Below, piece by piece: positions 35,191 through 43,789 of a DNA stretch of 64,000 nt (the first letter of the stretch is position 1; every line of letters begins with the position of its first letter). Under the pieces are notes generated by a model, which searched no databases, was not told the DNA's origin, and saw nothing but the letters and a program-made list of their open reading frames with translations. The position numbers and the translations under genes were made by a program. Source of the DNA: Emticicia aquatica (GTDB lineage: Bacteria > Bacteroidota > Bacteroidia > Cytophagales > Spirosomataceae); assembly GCF_923079645.1 (NCBI RefSeq), contig NZ_CAKLPY010000001.1, forward strand, positions 124,001 through 188,000, written 5' to 3'.

Positions 35191-36702
35191 TTATCCTCTT
35201 AAAACAACCCGATTTCTACGCCATTGACTGGTTTGTGCAGTGGCTGGCGTGCTTGAAGATAAACTATTATTTTGTTTCTTTTTAAACAATTCACTTGCCA
35301 AAACTGCTGCAATTTCAAATTCAACAGTTGGTGTTTCTTGCTGCAAAACTTCTGGAGTAAAGTATAAACCTACGAAGCGAGTATCAAATTTGCCACTCAC
35401 AAATGCTTCATGTTGAAGAGCAAATTTACAGAATGGTAGCGTTGTTGCTACGCCCGTTATCTTAAATTCATCAATGGCACGAATCATTTTTTCAATCGCT
35501 TCGGTTCGGTCTTTTCCGTAGGCAATTAGCTTCGCAATCATTGGGTCATAGTGAATCGGAATCTCCATGCCTTCTTCTATGCCATCATCTACTCGCACTC
35601 CATTGCCTTGTGGACGAACATAACTTTGTAAAACACCCACATCAGGCAAGAAATTATTGGCAGGGTCTTCGGCACAGACCCTTACCTCGATGGCGTGACC
35701 GTTAATCTTCAAATCTTCTTGTTTGATACTCAATTCACGCCCTTCGGCTACGTAAATCATTTCTTTTACTAAGTCGATGCCTGTAATCATTTCAGTTACA
35801 GGATGTTCAACTTGCAAACGAGTGTTCATTTCTAAGAAATAGAAGTTCAAATCTTCGTCAACAATAAACTCAACTGTTCCTGCACCATAATAATTACAAG
35901 CTTTTGCCACCAAAACAGCACATTTTCCCATTTCTTCTCTAATTTCTGGCGTAAGAACTGCCGACGGAGCTTCTTCTACAACTTTTTGGTGACGACGTTG
36001 AATCGAACATTCTCGCTCAAAAAAATGTACCACGTTTCCGTGTTTATCACCCATTATTTGTATTTCGATATGTTTTGGCTTAGTAATATATTTTTCGATA
36101 AAACAAGCACCATTACCAAACGACGAAATAGCTTCGCCTACGGCCCTGTCCATTTGTTCATCAAATTCGGCTTCGTTTTCCACTACTCTCATTCCTTTTC
36201 CACCACCACCTGCACTGGCTTTAATCAAAACAGGATAACCAATTTCAGCAGATTTTTGCTTTGCAGCTACTCGGTCTGTAATTGCATCAGGCGTGCCAGG
36301 AACCATCGGTATATTGTATTTGGCAACAGCGTGTTTCGATGATAATTTATCACCCATCACTTCGATTGACTCAGGCGATGGCCCAATAAAAATTAAGCCT
36401 GCTTCTTGTACTTTTCGGGAGAAATCAGCATTTTCTGATAAAAAACCATAACCAGGATGAATGGCATCAACACCAAGTTTTTTGGCAACATCAATAATTT
36501 TATCTCCTCTTAAATAAGATTCTTTCGATGCGGCTGGCCCAATGCAAACGGCTTCGTCAGCATATTTAACATGCGGAAAATTTCGGTCTGCTTCCGAAAA
36601 AACGGCTACCGTTTTGATGCCCATTTCTCGTGCAGTTCGCATTACTCGAACAGCAATTTCACCTCGATTGGCAATAAGAATTTTTTTTATAGATTTTATC
36701 AC
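35191..36702 (-). CDS. accC: biotin carboxylase subunit of acetyl-/propionyl-CoA carboxylase
   Basis: 503 residues. It has the biotin-carboxylase order: KILIANRGEIAVRVMRTARE, HPGYGFLSENADF, the ATP-grasp loop S-A-G-G-G-G-K-G-M-R, H-I-E-I-Q-I-M-G-D, E-R-E-C-S-I-Q-R-R-H-Q-K, and FLEMNTRLQVEHPVTE with the catalytic Arg and bicarbonate ligands. It carboxylates biotin at ATP cost. It is about 50 residues longer than AccC, with a basic, Ser-rich tail (S-S-S-T-P-A-T... ending V-V-L-R-G). No biotin carrier or carboxyltransferase gene adjoins it. It may belong to a propionyl-CoA type complex, so the symbol is tentative. Confidence 0.88.
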   Translation of the reverse strand: MIKSIKKILIANRGEIAVRVMRTAREMGIKTVAVFSEADRNFPHVKYADEAVCIGPAASKESYLRGDKIIDVAKKLGVDAIHPGYGFLSENADFSRKVQEAGLIFIGPSPESIEVMGDKLSSKHAVAKYNIPMVPGTPDAITDRVAAKQKSAEIGYPVLIKASAGGGGKGMRVVENEAEFDEQMDRAVGEAISSFGNGACFIEKYITKPKHIEIQIMGDKHGNVVHFFERECSIQRRHQKVVEEAPSAVLTPEIREEMGKCAVLVAKACNYYGAGTVEFIVDEDLNFYFLEMNTRLQVEHPVTEMITGIDLVKEMIYVAEGRELSIKQEDLKINGHAIEVRVCAEDPANNFLPDVGVLQSYVRPQGNGVRVDDGIEEGMEIPIHYDPMIAKLIAYGKDRTEAIEKMIRAIDEFKITGVATTLPFCKFALQHEAFVSGKFDTRFVGLYFTPEVLQQETPTVEFEIAAVLASELFKKKQNNSLSSSTPATAQTSQWRRNRVVLRG

Positions 36703-36865
36703 TTTTGTTTATTGATTTAGTTTTGTTGTACCTTGATATTTTAGAATATAGATGATGGTCAATTATTATAGTACTAAATAACAGCAAAATCAAATGAGTT
36801 TTTTGAAATTTGCCGTAAAAATGTTGCACATTTTGTATAGATACGAATTTAGCTATTAATCGCTG

Positions 36866-36897
36866 TTTGTTTTCCTACTAAAAAACCATTATTTTTG
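36866..36897 (+). promoter_or_regulatory. Bacteroidota-type promoter of the SPT-like gene
   Basis: TTTG (36866-36869), 20 bases, then tatttttg (36890-36897), an exact TAnnTTTG match. Transcription would start near 36903, leaving a leader of about 48 bases. Confidence 0.7.
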
Positions 36898-36950
36898 CAT
36901 AAAATTTTAGGTGATGAAACTATTCATCATTAATAAATATCATTATAAAA

Positions 36951-38213
36951 ATGGCACAAGATATTTTTGATAAAGCTCTCAACAATTTAGGTCCAATCGG
37001 AACACAAGCAAAATTGCTTAATTCTCACCATTATTATTCTTTTCCTAAACTTTCGGGAGAACTTGGTCCTCACATGGTTTTTAATGGAAAAAGAATGCTT
37101 AACTGGTCGCTAAACAATTATTTAGGTTTAGCAAATCATCCAGAAGTTCGCCAAGCTGACGCAGAAGCGGCGGCCGAATATGGTTTGGCTTATCCAATGG
37201 GAGCGAGAATGATGACTGGCAATACCGAATTGCACGAGCAGTTTGAAAAGCAATTGGCAGAATACGTTGGTAAAAAAGATTCATTTTTATTGAATTATGG
37301 TTACCAAGGAGTGATGTCGGTTATCGAGTGTATTGTAGATAGAAAAGATGTAATTGTGTTTGATGCAGAAAGCCATGCTTGTTTGATTGACGGTATTCGC
37401 TTACACAAAGCAAAAGGTGGTCAATATTACCAATTTGCTCACAATGACATGGAGAGTTTGGAGAAAAACCTCGTAAGAGCAACCAAATTAGCGGAAGAAC
37501 AAGGCGGTGGAATTTTGGTGATTACGGAAGGAGTATTTGGTATGTCGGGTAAAGTTGGTAGCTTAGATAAAATTGTTGAATTAAAGAAAAAATTCAACTT
37601 CCGTTTGTTGGTTGATGATGCTCATGGTTTTGGTACGATGGGGCCAACTGGTGCGGGTGTTCCTGAACATTTTGGTGTTCAAGACCAAGTAGATTTACAC
37701 TTCTGTACTTTTGCAAAGTCAATGGCAGCGATTGGTGCATTTATCGCCGCTGACCCCGATGTTGTAATGTATTTAAAATATAATATGCGTTCGCAAACTT
37801 ATGCAAAAGCATTACCAATGCCTTTTGTTTTAGGAGGAATGAAACGTTTGGAATTGATTAAGAATAACCCAGAATTAAAAGAAAACCTTTGGACAATCGT
37901 TAGAGCTTTGCAAGATGGTTTCCGTAAACGTGGTTTTGATATTGGCGATACGACTTCTCCAGTGACACCAGTTTTCTTGCATGGAAGTTATGATTTACCA
38001 ACTGTTACGAATCTGATTCGTGATATGCGTGAAAATATGGGTATTTTCTGCTCAGTAATTATTTATCCAGTAGTTCCAAAAGGAGTAATTATGCTCAGAA
38101 TCATTCCAACGGCTTCTCACACAATCGAAGACGTAGAATATACAATGGATTGTTTTGAGAAAGTACAAGCCAAATTAAAAGCAGGTGAATACGCTCCAAT
38201 GGCGGTTGCCTAA
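36951..38213 (+). CDS. spt: serine palmitoyltransferase-like alpha-oxoamine synthase
   Basis: 420 residues, PLP-dependent, no signal peptide. It has L-N-W-S-L-N-N-Y-L-G-L-A (substrate loop), GARMMTGNTELHEQFE, D-A-E-S-H-A-C-L-I-D-G-I-R (His stacking on PLP), LLVDDAHGFGTMG (Asp binding the pyridine N) and the PLP lysine K256 in CTFAKSMAAIGAF. It is closest by memory to Bacteroidota serine palmitoyltransferases, which condense serine with acyl-CoA to start sphingolipid synthesis. Some Cytophagales relatives use cysteate to make sulfonolipids. The substrate cannot be decided from sequence. It has its own promoter and terminator. Confidence 0.8.
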   Translation: MAQDIFDKALNNLGPIGTQAKLLNSHHYYSFPKLSGELGPHMVFNGKRMLNWSLNNYLGLANHPEVRQADAEAAAEYGLAYPMGARMMTGNTELHEQFEKQLAEYVGKKDSFLLNYGYQGVMSVIECIVDRKDVIVFDAESHACLIDGIRLHKAKGGQYYQFAHNDMESLEKNLVRATKLAEEQGGGILVITEGVFGMSGKVGSLDKIVELKKKFNFRLLVDDAHGFGTMGPTGAGVPEHFGVQDQVDLHFCTFAKSMAAIGAFIAADPDVVMYLKYNMRSQTYAKALPMPFVLGGMKRLELIKNNPELKENLWTIVRALQDGFRKRGFDIGDTTSPVTPVFLHGSYDLPTVTNLIRDMRENMGIFCSVIIYPVVPKGVIMLRIIPTASHTIEDVEYTMDCFEKVQAKLKAGEYAPMAVA

Positions 38214-38235
38214 ACAATATTTATATTTAATCTTG

Positions 38236-38265
38236 AAAAGCCTGAAGAAATTCAGGCTTTTTGCT
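38236..38265 (+). terminator. intrinsic terminator with GAAA tetraloop after spt
   Basis: An 11-bp perfect stem (38236-38246 with 38251-38261), loop gaaa (GNRA type), then T-rich sequence, 22 bases after the stop. Confidence 0.85.
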
Positions 38266-38407
38266 TTTTGACAGAAATAAGGGTTTTTTATTGTATTTTT
38301 TGGTGAAAAATTTGTAAAAATTTGTATTTTACCTAACTTGCAAGTACTTGCATCTTTTCAAAAATTATACAAACCTATTTATTCACTAAAAAACTCCTTT
38401 TCACATC

Positions 38408-38590
38408 ATGGACAAGTACAAAGAATTGACCGATTTGGTAGCCTCTTTGGCCGTAGATTTCGACAAATTTTATGACAAAGGTAACAATGCCGCTGGTACT
38501 CGTGTAAGAGCAGGTATGGCAACATTGGCCAAATGGGCAAAAGACACCAGAACGGAAGTACAAGCTAAAAAAAATGCTGCAAAAGCATAA
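38408..38590 (+). CDS. histone H1-like (Hc1-type) DNA-associated protein
   Basis: 60 residues: a helix (Y-K-E-L-T-D-L-V-A-S-L-A-V-D-F-D-K-F-Y), the conserved turn K-G-N-N-A-A-G-T-R-V-R-A-G-M, and a second helix ending in an Ala/Lys tail (A-K-K-N-A-A-K-A). This is the short Bacteroidota histone-H1/Hc1-like family, usually abundant and thought to bind DNA. Unlike chlamydial Hc1 it lacks a long Lys-rich tail, so it may act more as a dimer than as a charge sponge. It stands alone between two terminators. Confidence 0.82.
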   Translation: MDKYKELTDLVASLAVDFDKFYDKGNNAAGTRVRAGMATLAKWAKDTRTEVQAKKNAAKA

Positions 38591-38698
38591 TTAGCGAAGT
38601 ATTAGTCAAGTAGTTTGTATGTCGATAAGTAAATTGGTCATGGTATTTTTTAGTCAATCACAATGACACCATAATTTTGAGTACATATACTACTATTA

Positions 38699-38737
38699 AA
38701 CCAAGAAGTCTCGAAATTATTTCGAGACTTCTTGGTT
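38699..38737. terminator. bidirectional terminator, perfect 17-bp stem
   Basis: 38699-38715 pairs fully with 38721-38737 around a 5-base loop, between the histone-like gene and the convergent MaoC gene. Confidence 0.8.
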
Positions 38738-38756
38738 ATAGGCTATTTTAGAATCA

Positions 38757-39164
38757 TTAGATTTTTGTCAAGTGCATCAATGTAGCTAAACCTCTGATGG
38801 TTCTGCGTGAAGTTCCTTTGATAAAAACCTCGCCCGTAATTTCGGCAATATGTTTTTCTCTATCTATGCTCATTACCGTAAAAATAACTTCATAATCGGT
38901 ATCAACAAACATTGGGAACAAATATTCGGTTTCTTGTTTCATATAAATAGAGCCTTCCCCCGGGAATTCCATCCCTAAAATACGAGTAAAAACACTACTG
39001 CTCAAATGCCCGTGAATAATTGGACGTTTGAAACGAGTGGTTGCTGCGTATTCAGCATCCAAATGTAAAGGATTTTTATCGCCAGTTACTTCGGCAAACT
39101 TTATTACGTCTTCTTGCGAAAAACGAAATTCGTGGCGGTGCGTATCACCTATTTCTAAAAGCAT
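38757..39164 (-). CDS. MaoC-like dehydratase (R-specific enoyl-CoA hydratase type)
   Basis: 135 residues from the ATG at 39164. Upstream in-frame starts would add 25 residues with no family match. Hotdog fold: F-R-F-S-Q-E-D-V-I-K-F-A-E-V-T-G-D-x-N-P-L-H, with catalytic Asp and His (D-K-N-P-L-H), then HGHLSSSVFTRILG. These residues hydrate (2E)-enoyl-CoA to (3R)-hydroxyacyl-CoA. The neighbours give no pathway, so beta-oxidation or a lipid-tailoring role is open. Confidence 0.85.
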   Translation of the reverse strand: MLLEIGDTHRHEFRFSQEDVIKFAEVTGDKNPLHLDAEYAATTRFKRPIIHGHLSSSVFTRILGMEFPGEGSIYMKQETEYLFPMFVDTDYEVIFTVMSIDREKHIAEITGEVFIKGTSRRTIRGLATLMHLTKI

Positions 39165-39259
39165 AATTTTTTGTTTTAAAAAAATAATTGAAGCAAAAAT
39201 AGATAAATTCCCTAACTTAGCAAAGTAAAAACTATTCAATAATAACCTACAAAACTATC

Positions 39260-42037
39260 ATGACAAACCTCAAACGGCTTGGCTTAATGCTACTCTGTTT
39301 GCTTATTTTTAAGCAATCTTTTTCACAAGAAAACATTCCACTTCCAGAACACCCAAGACCAGATTTTGAGCGGGAGGCGTGGCTCAATCTCAACGGAAAT
39401 TGGGCTTTTGAATTCGATAAAAATGATGCAGGATTAACCGAAAAATGGTTTTCTGGCAATAAATCATTTACCAAAACGATTAGTGTTCCGTTTCCGTGGG
39501 GTTCGTCATTATCAGGTGTAAATGATGAAGCGGATATTGCATGGTACAGCAGAAATATCAATATCAAACCTGAATGGAAAAACAAACGAGTTTTTGTGAC
39601 AATTGGTGCATCAGATTGGCAAACAACGGTTTGGCTTGATGGAAAAGAACTAGGCAGCCATCAAGGTGGATATACTCCTTTTTCGTTTGAATTAACCAAT
39701 TTGAAATATGGTACTAACCAAAATTTGGTTATAAGAGTAGATGATAAACGCCGTGATTTTACACTTTATGGAAAACAAGGCTATGGGAATGCTCGTGGAC
39801 TTTGGCAAACAATTTATGTTGAAGCTCGTGGACAGAATTTCTTAGAAAACCTTCATTTTACGCCAGATATTGATAAAAAAAATGTAAAAGTAACAGCATA
39901 TTTAGCCAATGCTTCAACAAAAGACCTTGAGTTAAAGGTTGAAATTGGCGGAAATAAGAAAATTTCAGTGCGTCAAACATTCCCGAAAAACAAGACAGAA
40001 TATTCATTTGTGATTCCGATTACAACAACTCATTTGTGGACACTCGAAGACCCTTATTTGTACGAGGTAAAAGCTAAATTAGGCGATGATGAAGTGAAAT
40101 CTTATTTCGGGATGCGTAAAATTTCAACCGTTTATTTGCCCAATACAAATTATATGTACGTGGCTCTCAATAACAAACCAATTTATCTTCAACTCGCCCT
40201 CGACCAATCGTATCATCCAACGGGTTTCTATACTTTCCCGACCGATGAATTTATGAAAAATGAGATTTTATTGGCTCGAAATATCGGTTTGAATGGTATT
40301 CGTACGCATATCAAAGTTGATGTTCCTCGAAAACTTTATTGGGCTGATAAATTGGGTGTTTTGGTAATGTCAGATTTGCCAAATTTCTGGGGTGAACCAG
40401 ATAAAAATGCCCAACAAGAATCAGAATATACGCTGAAAGAAATGATAAAAAGAGATTATAATCACCCTGCTATTTTTTCTTGGATAACATTCAATGAGAC
40501 TTGGGGTTTGCGTTCAAAACAAGAAATAAATGGTAAAAAAGAAAGCATTTATTTGCCAGAAACCCAAAAATGGGTAGCCTCGGTATATCGTTTGGCAAAA
40601 TCGTTGGATGCTACTCGTTTGGTTGAAGATAATTCGATTTGTTGTGGTGCAGGACATACCGAAACTGATATTAATTCGTGGCATGAGTATTTACCTGGCG
40701 AAGGTTGGGAGAAACATTTAAAAACCATTGATGAAAAAACCTTCGTTGGGAGTAATTTTCATTATGAAAAAGGATATTTACAAACCGATGTACCAAATAT
40801 CAACTCCGAATGCGGCAATGTTTGGGGCTATGAAGGTAGCACAGGAGATGTAGATTGGAGTTGGGATTACCATCGAATGATGAATACTTTTAGAAAATAT
40901 CCAAAAATTGCGGGGTGGCTTTATACCGAACATCACGATGTAATTAACGAATGGAATGGCTATTTTAGATTCGACCGTAGCGAAAAAGAAACAGGTGTAA
41001 GCGAGTTAGTGGATGGAATGGGTATCAAAGATTTTCATTCGGATATTTATTTGTCAACAGGCAACGAAATTAGTCGCAGTGTGAAGCCAAAAGAAGAGAT
41101 TTCTGTTCCGTTATATTTGTCCGTAATGACCGATAAAAATTTAGGAAAAAGTTTAAATCTAAAAATCCAAATGTACGGTTATGATGCTCTTGGACAGAAA
41201 AAAACTTGGGGTTCAATATCCAAAACTATACCTTATCAAGCATGGATACAAAAAGAACTTGAACCATTAAAACTGACGATGCCCGATGAGAAATCAGTCG
41301 TAATTGTTGCTTTAATTGTAGAAGATAATACAGGAAAAACTGTACATAGAAATTTTGCAACGTTTATAGTTGAGGGCAATTCTCCGACAGAAATGACACT
41401 TTTGAACGGAAAAAAAGCTAAATTATTAAGTTTTGAAGCAAAAAACTTTAGCGATTCACAATGGAGTAAAAAACAGTGGAATGTACTAGATGGTGCCAAA
41501 GTCAATGGAGCAGGAGCGGGTTATTTTGAGTATAAAATCAAAGTGCCAACTGATGCCAACTTAGATAAGGTAATGAGTGCTTCATTTGTGGCTGAAGTGT
41601 CATCCAAACAATTGTTTGCGAAAGACATGGATAAAACATTGGCAGGAAATGAAAATTATATGTTAGGAGCAAAAGCCGAACCAAGCCAAAATAAAAATGC
41701 CTATCCGATGACCGATACTTCAAGGTATCCAAGTGCCGTTTCGGTAAAAGTTAATGGTATTTTTGCAGGAAAATTTGATTTGACGAATGACCCCGCCGAC
41801 CATCGTGGAATTTTATCTTGGCATTATCAAATACAAGACCGCAAATTGAGAGAAGCGGGTTCTTATGGCTATCGTTTAGACATTAATATCCCACAAAAAG
41901 CAATTGAAGTAGCTCAAAGCTCAGGCGAATTAATAATTAGGCTTGAAGTTGATGAAAAATTGGCTGGTGGGCTAGCCATTTATGGCGACAAATTTGGTCG
42001 TTATCCAATGAATCCTACAGTTGTTTTAGTTTATTAG
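39260..42037 (+). CDS. GH2 family glycoside hydrolase (beta-galactosidase/beta-glucuronidase type)
   Basis: 925 residues with a signal peptide ending S-F-S-Q. Order: GH2 sugar-binding jelly roll (W-L-N-L-N-G-N-W-A-F-E, then W-Y-S-R-N, V-W-L-D-G-K-E-L-G-S-H-Q-G-G-Y-T-P-F), a beta-sandwich, then the TIM barrel. The acid/base is E413 in FNETWG and the nucleophile probably E517 in NSECGN. Two further beta-rich domains follow (about 600-925). The enzyme removes a beta-linked terminal sugar; which one is not decided by these motifs. Exported, single gene, closed by a bidirectional terminator. Confidence 0.9.
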   Translation: MTNLKRLGLMLLCLLIFKQSFSQENIPLPEHPRPDFEREAWLNLNGNWAFEFDKNDAGLTEKWFSGNKSFTKTISVPFPWGSSLSGVNDEADIAWYSRNINIKPEWKNKRVFVTIGASDWQTTVWLDGKELGSHQGGYTPFSFELTNLKYGTNQNLVIRVDDKRRDFTLYGKQGYGNARGLWQTIYVEARGQNFLENLHFTPDIDKKNVKVTAYLANASTKDLELKVEIGGNKKISVRQTFPKNKTEYSFVIPITTTHLWTLEDPYLYEVKAKLGDDEVKSYFGMRKISTVYLPNTNYMYVALNNKPIYLQLALDQSYHPTGFYTFPTDEFMKNEILLARNIGLNGIRTHIKVDVPRKLYWADKLGVLVMSDLPNFWGEPDKNAQQESEYTLKEMIKRDYNHPAIFSWITFNETWGLRSKQEINGKKESIYLPETQKWVASVYRLAKSLDATRLVEDNSICCGAGHTETDINSWHEYLPGEGWEKHLKTIDEKTFVGSNFHYEKGYLQTDVPNINSECGNVWGYEGSTGDVDWSWDYHRMMNTFRKYPKIAGWLYTEHHDVINEWNGYFRFDRSEKETGVSELVDGMGIKDFHSDIYLSTGNEISRSVKPKEEISVPLYLSVMTDKNLGKSLNLKIQMYGYDALGQKKTWGSISKTIPYQAWIQKELEPLKLTMPDEKSVVIVALIVEDNTGKTVHRNFATFIVEGNSPTEMTLLNGKKAKLLSFEAKNFSDSQWSKKQWNVLDGAKVNGAGAGYFEYKIKVPTDANLDKVMSASFVAEVSSKQLFAKDMDKTLAGNENYMLGAKAEPSQNKNAYPMTDTSRYPSAVSVKVNGIFAGKFDLTNDPADHRGILSWHYQIQDRKLREAGSYGYRLDINIPQKAIEVAQSSGELIIRLEVDEKLAGGLAIYGDKFGRYPMNPTVVLVY

Positions 42038-42051
42038 AATTTGAATATATA

Positions 42052-42086
42052 AAAAAATCCCGCTTTATTACCAAGCGGGATTTTTT
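42052..42086. terminator. bidirectional terminator after the GH2 gene
   Basis: A 14-bp perfect stem (42052-42065 with 42073-42086), 7-base loop, A-run and T-run flanks. It lies between the convergent GH2 and TPR-like genes. Confidence 0.88.
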
Positions 42087-42100
42087 AGGGAAATTATATA

Positions 42101-42766
42101 TTAATTCACTTTTGGAGCAGGAATAATAACAACGTTCGGTGCGGGTTTTCTTGGATTAGCAATAGTCGGAACTGTTGGTGTGGTGTTTGGCAGAATCGTT
42201 TCAACGCTTGGTTGTGGCGAGTTATTCTCTTCTTGAGGCACTTTTGTGTCTTTCAAAGACGCTTCACATTGCTTAATTGCGGTGATAGATTCATCCATTA
42301 ACCCTTCTTTTGCTGCTTGATAATAAAAAGCCATTGCTCTTTTAAGCATATCGGCTGTGGCAGATGGCGTGCGTTGTCGCCAAGCCAAACGTTGTAATTC
42401 AGCACCTTGTGCCAGTGTTATATGAGCTAGTTGCCCTCGATTTGGGTCGTTAGCATTGAGACTTATGAGTTCTAATAAATTTTCCTTAGCAGGCTGAAGT
42501 CTTTGTAAAGCAAAGTAATCTTTAAATTTTTGGGTAAGATAAAGAGCGTGCGAACTATTTTTTATTTGTTCAGTAACTTGGCTTGCAGACTCAAATTCTG
42601 GTAACTTTGCACATTCACGGTATCGAAAGAAGGCATCCCAATAACGACCAGCTTTAAAATAGGTATCGGCTTCATCAAGCAGATAAGCACGGGATACTTG
42701 AGCATTACCTGGAAATGCCAATAAAATAACCCAAGAATTCAGCAGAATAAGACGTACGAGTTTCAT
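42101..42766 (-). CDS. secreted TPR-like protein of unknown function
   Basis: 221 residues. The signal peptide ends P-G-N-A-Q. The next 150 residues are helical, with TPR-like pairs: YLLDEADTYFKAGRYWDAFFRYRECAK and LKRAMAFYYQAAKEGLMDESITAIKQCE. The last 50 are Pro/Thr/Asn-rich and probably disordered (T-P-T-V-P-T-I-A-N-P-R-K-P-A-P). No enzyme motif. A periplasmic scaffold or assembly role is inference. Confidence 0.6.
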   Translation of the reverse strand: MKLVRLILLNSWVILLAFPGNAQVSRAYLLDEADTYFKAGRYWDAFFRYRECAKLPEFESASQVTEQIKNSSHALYLTQKFKDYFALQRLQPAKENLLELISLNANDPNRGQLAHITLAQGAELQRLAWRQRTPSATADMLKRAMAFYYQAAKEGLMDESITAIKQCEASLKDTKVPQEENNSPQPSVETILPNTTPTVPTIANPRKPAPNVVIIPAPKVN

Positions 42767-42931
42767 AACTTTACAATAATTTAAGCTACATTATAAACAA
42801 AAAAATAAATGTAAAAGTTTGATTGTCAATAAATTATGAAGTTTACTTGAAGGTTTCTGATGTTAGTACATTTTCTATAACGTTCAATAATGCAAAATTA
42901 TTGAATAATTGCAATTAAAAACAATTAACCT

Positions 42932-43789
42932 TTGCATAAATTAGCTGCGGAAATAACAAGTTTTATCACTGAAAATTGTGAAACTATCATTCTAAGGAAT
43001 CCCGATGATTTCCCTAAATCTCCATTTATTTATTTGTTTCTTCCCGAAAAAAACTTGGTTTTACATTGCATCGACCAAGAAATAATGGTGGATAAATCTA
43101 CTTTTTTTCAAGAACTGACGAATCAATTTGCTGCTCAGAACATCAAAATTATTCACCTTTGGGTTGATGTATGGCACGCAAAACAAGATATTGTGAAATC
43201 AAGATTATTGTCTGTTTTGGGTAAAAGTGAAACAATTCCCGCTCGACTCACGCAGGTTCGCCGTATTGACAAAGTTTTATTAGATAATTTCCTAACAATC
43301 AATCATTTACAAGGAAGTGTCAATGCCAAACTGAAATATGCTTTATTTTTACCTAAACGCTATTTTAGGGTTATCAAGAATGAAAAAATAGTGTCAGAAT
43401 TGAAAGACTCAGAAGAGATGTTGGTTGCAGTTGCTTCGTTTAGTAATTCAAAAAAAATACTAAGAGAAGGGAATGTTTTTCGTTCTTTTGAACTGATTCG
43501 CTTTGCTAATTTAAAAGGTTTTACTGTAGTTGGAGGGTTAAATAAATTACTTAAAAACTTTATTCGTGAGCAATCACCCGATGATATTATGACCTACGCC
43601 GATTGTGATTGGTCGGATGGAACAAATTACGAAAAGCTTGGTTTTGAGAGAATAATACAAACGTCTCCTTTATCTTTTGAGGTTGATAATCAGCTATTTA
43701 CAAGAAAATTAATCGACCAAAATTCAGAAAAAAACAAAATTTACAATGCAGGAAATTGGAAATTTTTGATGAAAATAAATCATGAATAA
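42932..43789 (+). CDS. unknown protein translationally coupled to miaA
   Basis: Up to 285 residues. The start is uncertain: the only early start is TTG at 42932 (stop six bases before it), and the first ATG is not until 43087, inside what looks like conserved sequence. No signal or membrane segment. The C-terminal third reads F-R-S-F-E-L-I-R-F-A-N-L-K-G, V-V-G-G-L-N-K-L-L-K-N-F, M-T-Y-A-D-C-D-W-S-D-G and Y-E-K-L-G-F. I recall very similar strings in phage-type endonuclease or acetyltransferase-like proteins (S-Y-A-D...W-S-x-G...Y-x-x-L-G-F). The stop overlaps the miaA start by 8 bases, implying coupled translation. Function unknown. Confidence 0.6.
   Translation: MHKLAAEITSFITENCETIILRNPDDFPKSPFIYLFLPEKNLVLHCIDQEIMVDKSTFFQELTNQFAAQNIKIIHLWVDVWHAKQDIVKSRLLSVLGKSETIPARLTQVRRIDKVLLDNFLTINHLQGSVNAKLKYALFLPKRYFRVIKNEKIVSELKDSEEMLVAVASFSNSKKILREGNVFRSFELIRFANLKGFTVVGGLNKLLKNFIREQSPDDIMTYADCDWSDGTNYEKLGFERIIQTSPLSFEVDNQLFTRKLIDQNSEKNKIYNAGNWKFLMKINHE

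Noticed and set aside
42908..42934. A promoter overlapping the TTG start of the unknown gene before miaA
   Set aside because: The -7-like box is AACCTTTG (or TA with three spacer bases) and the -33 spacing is wrong, so it does not meet the consensus.
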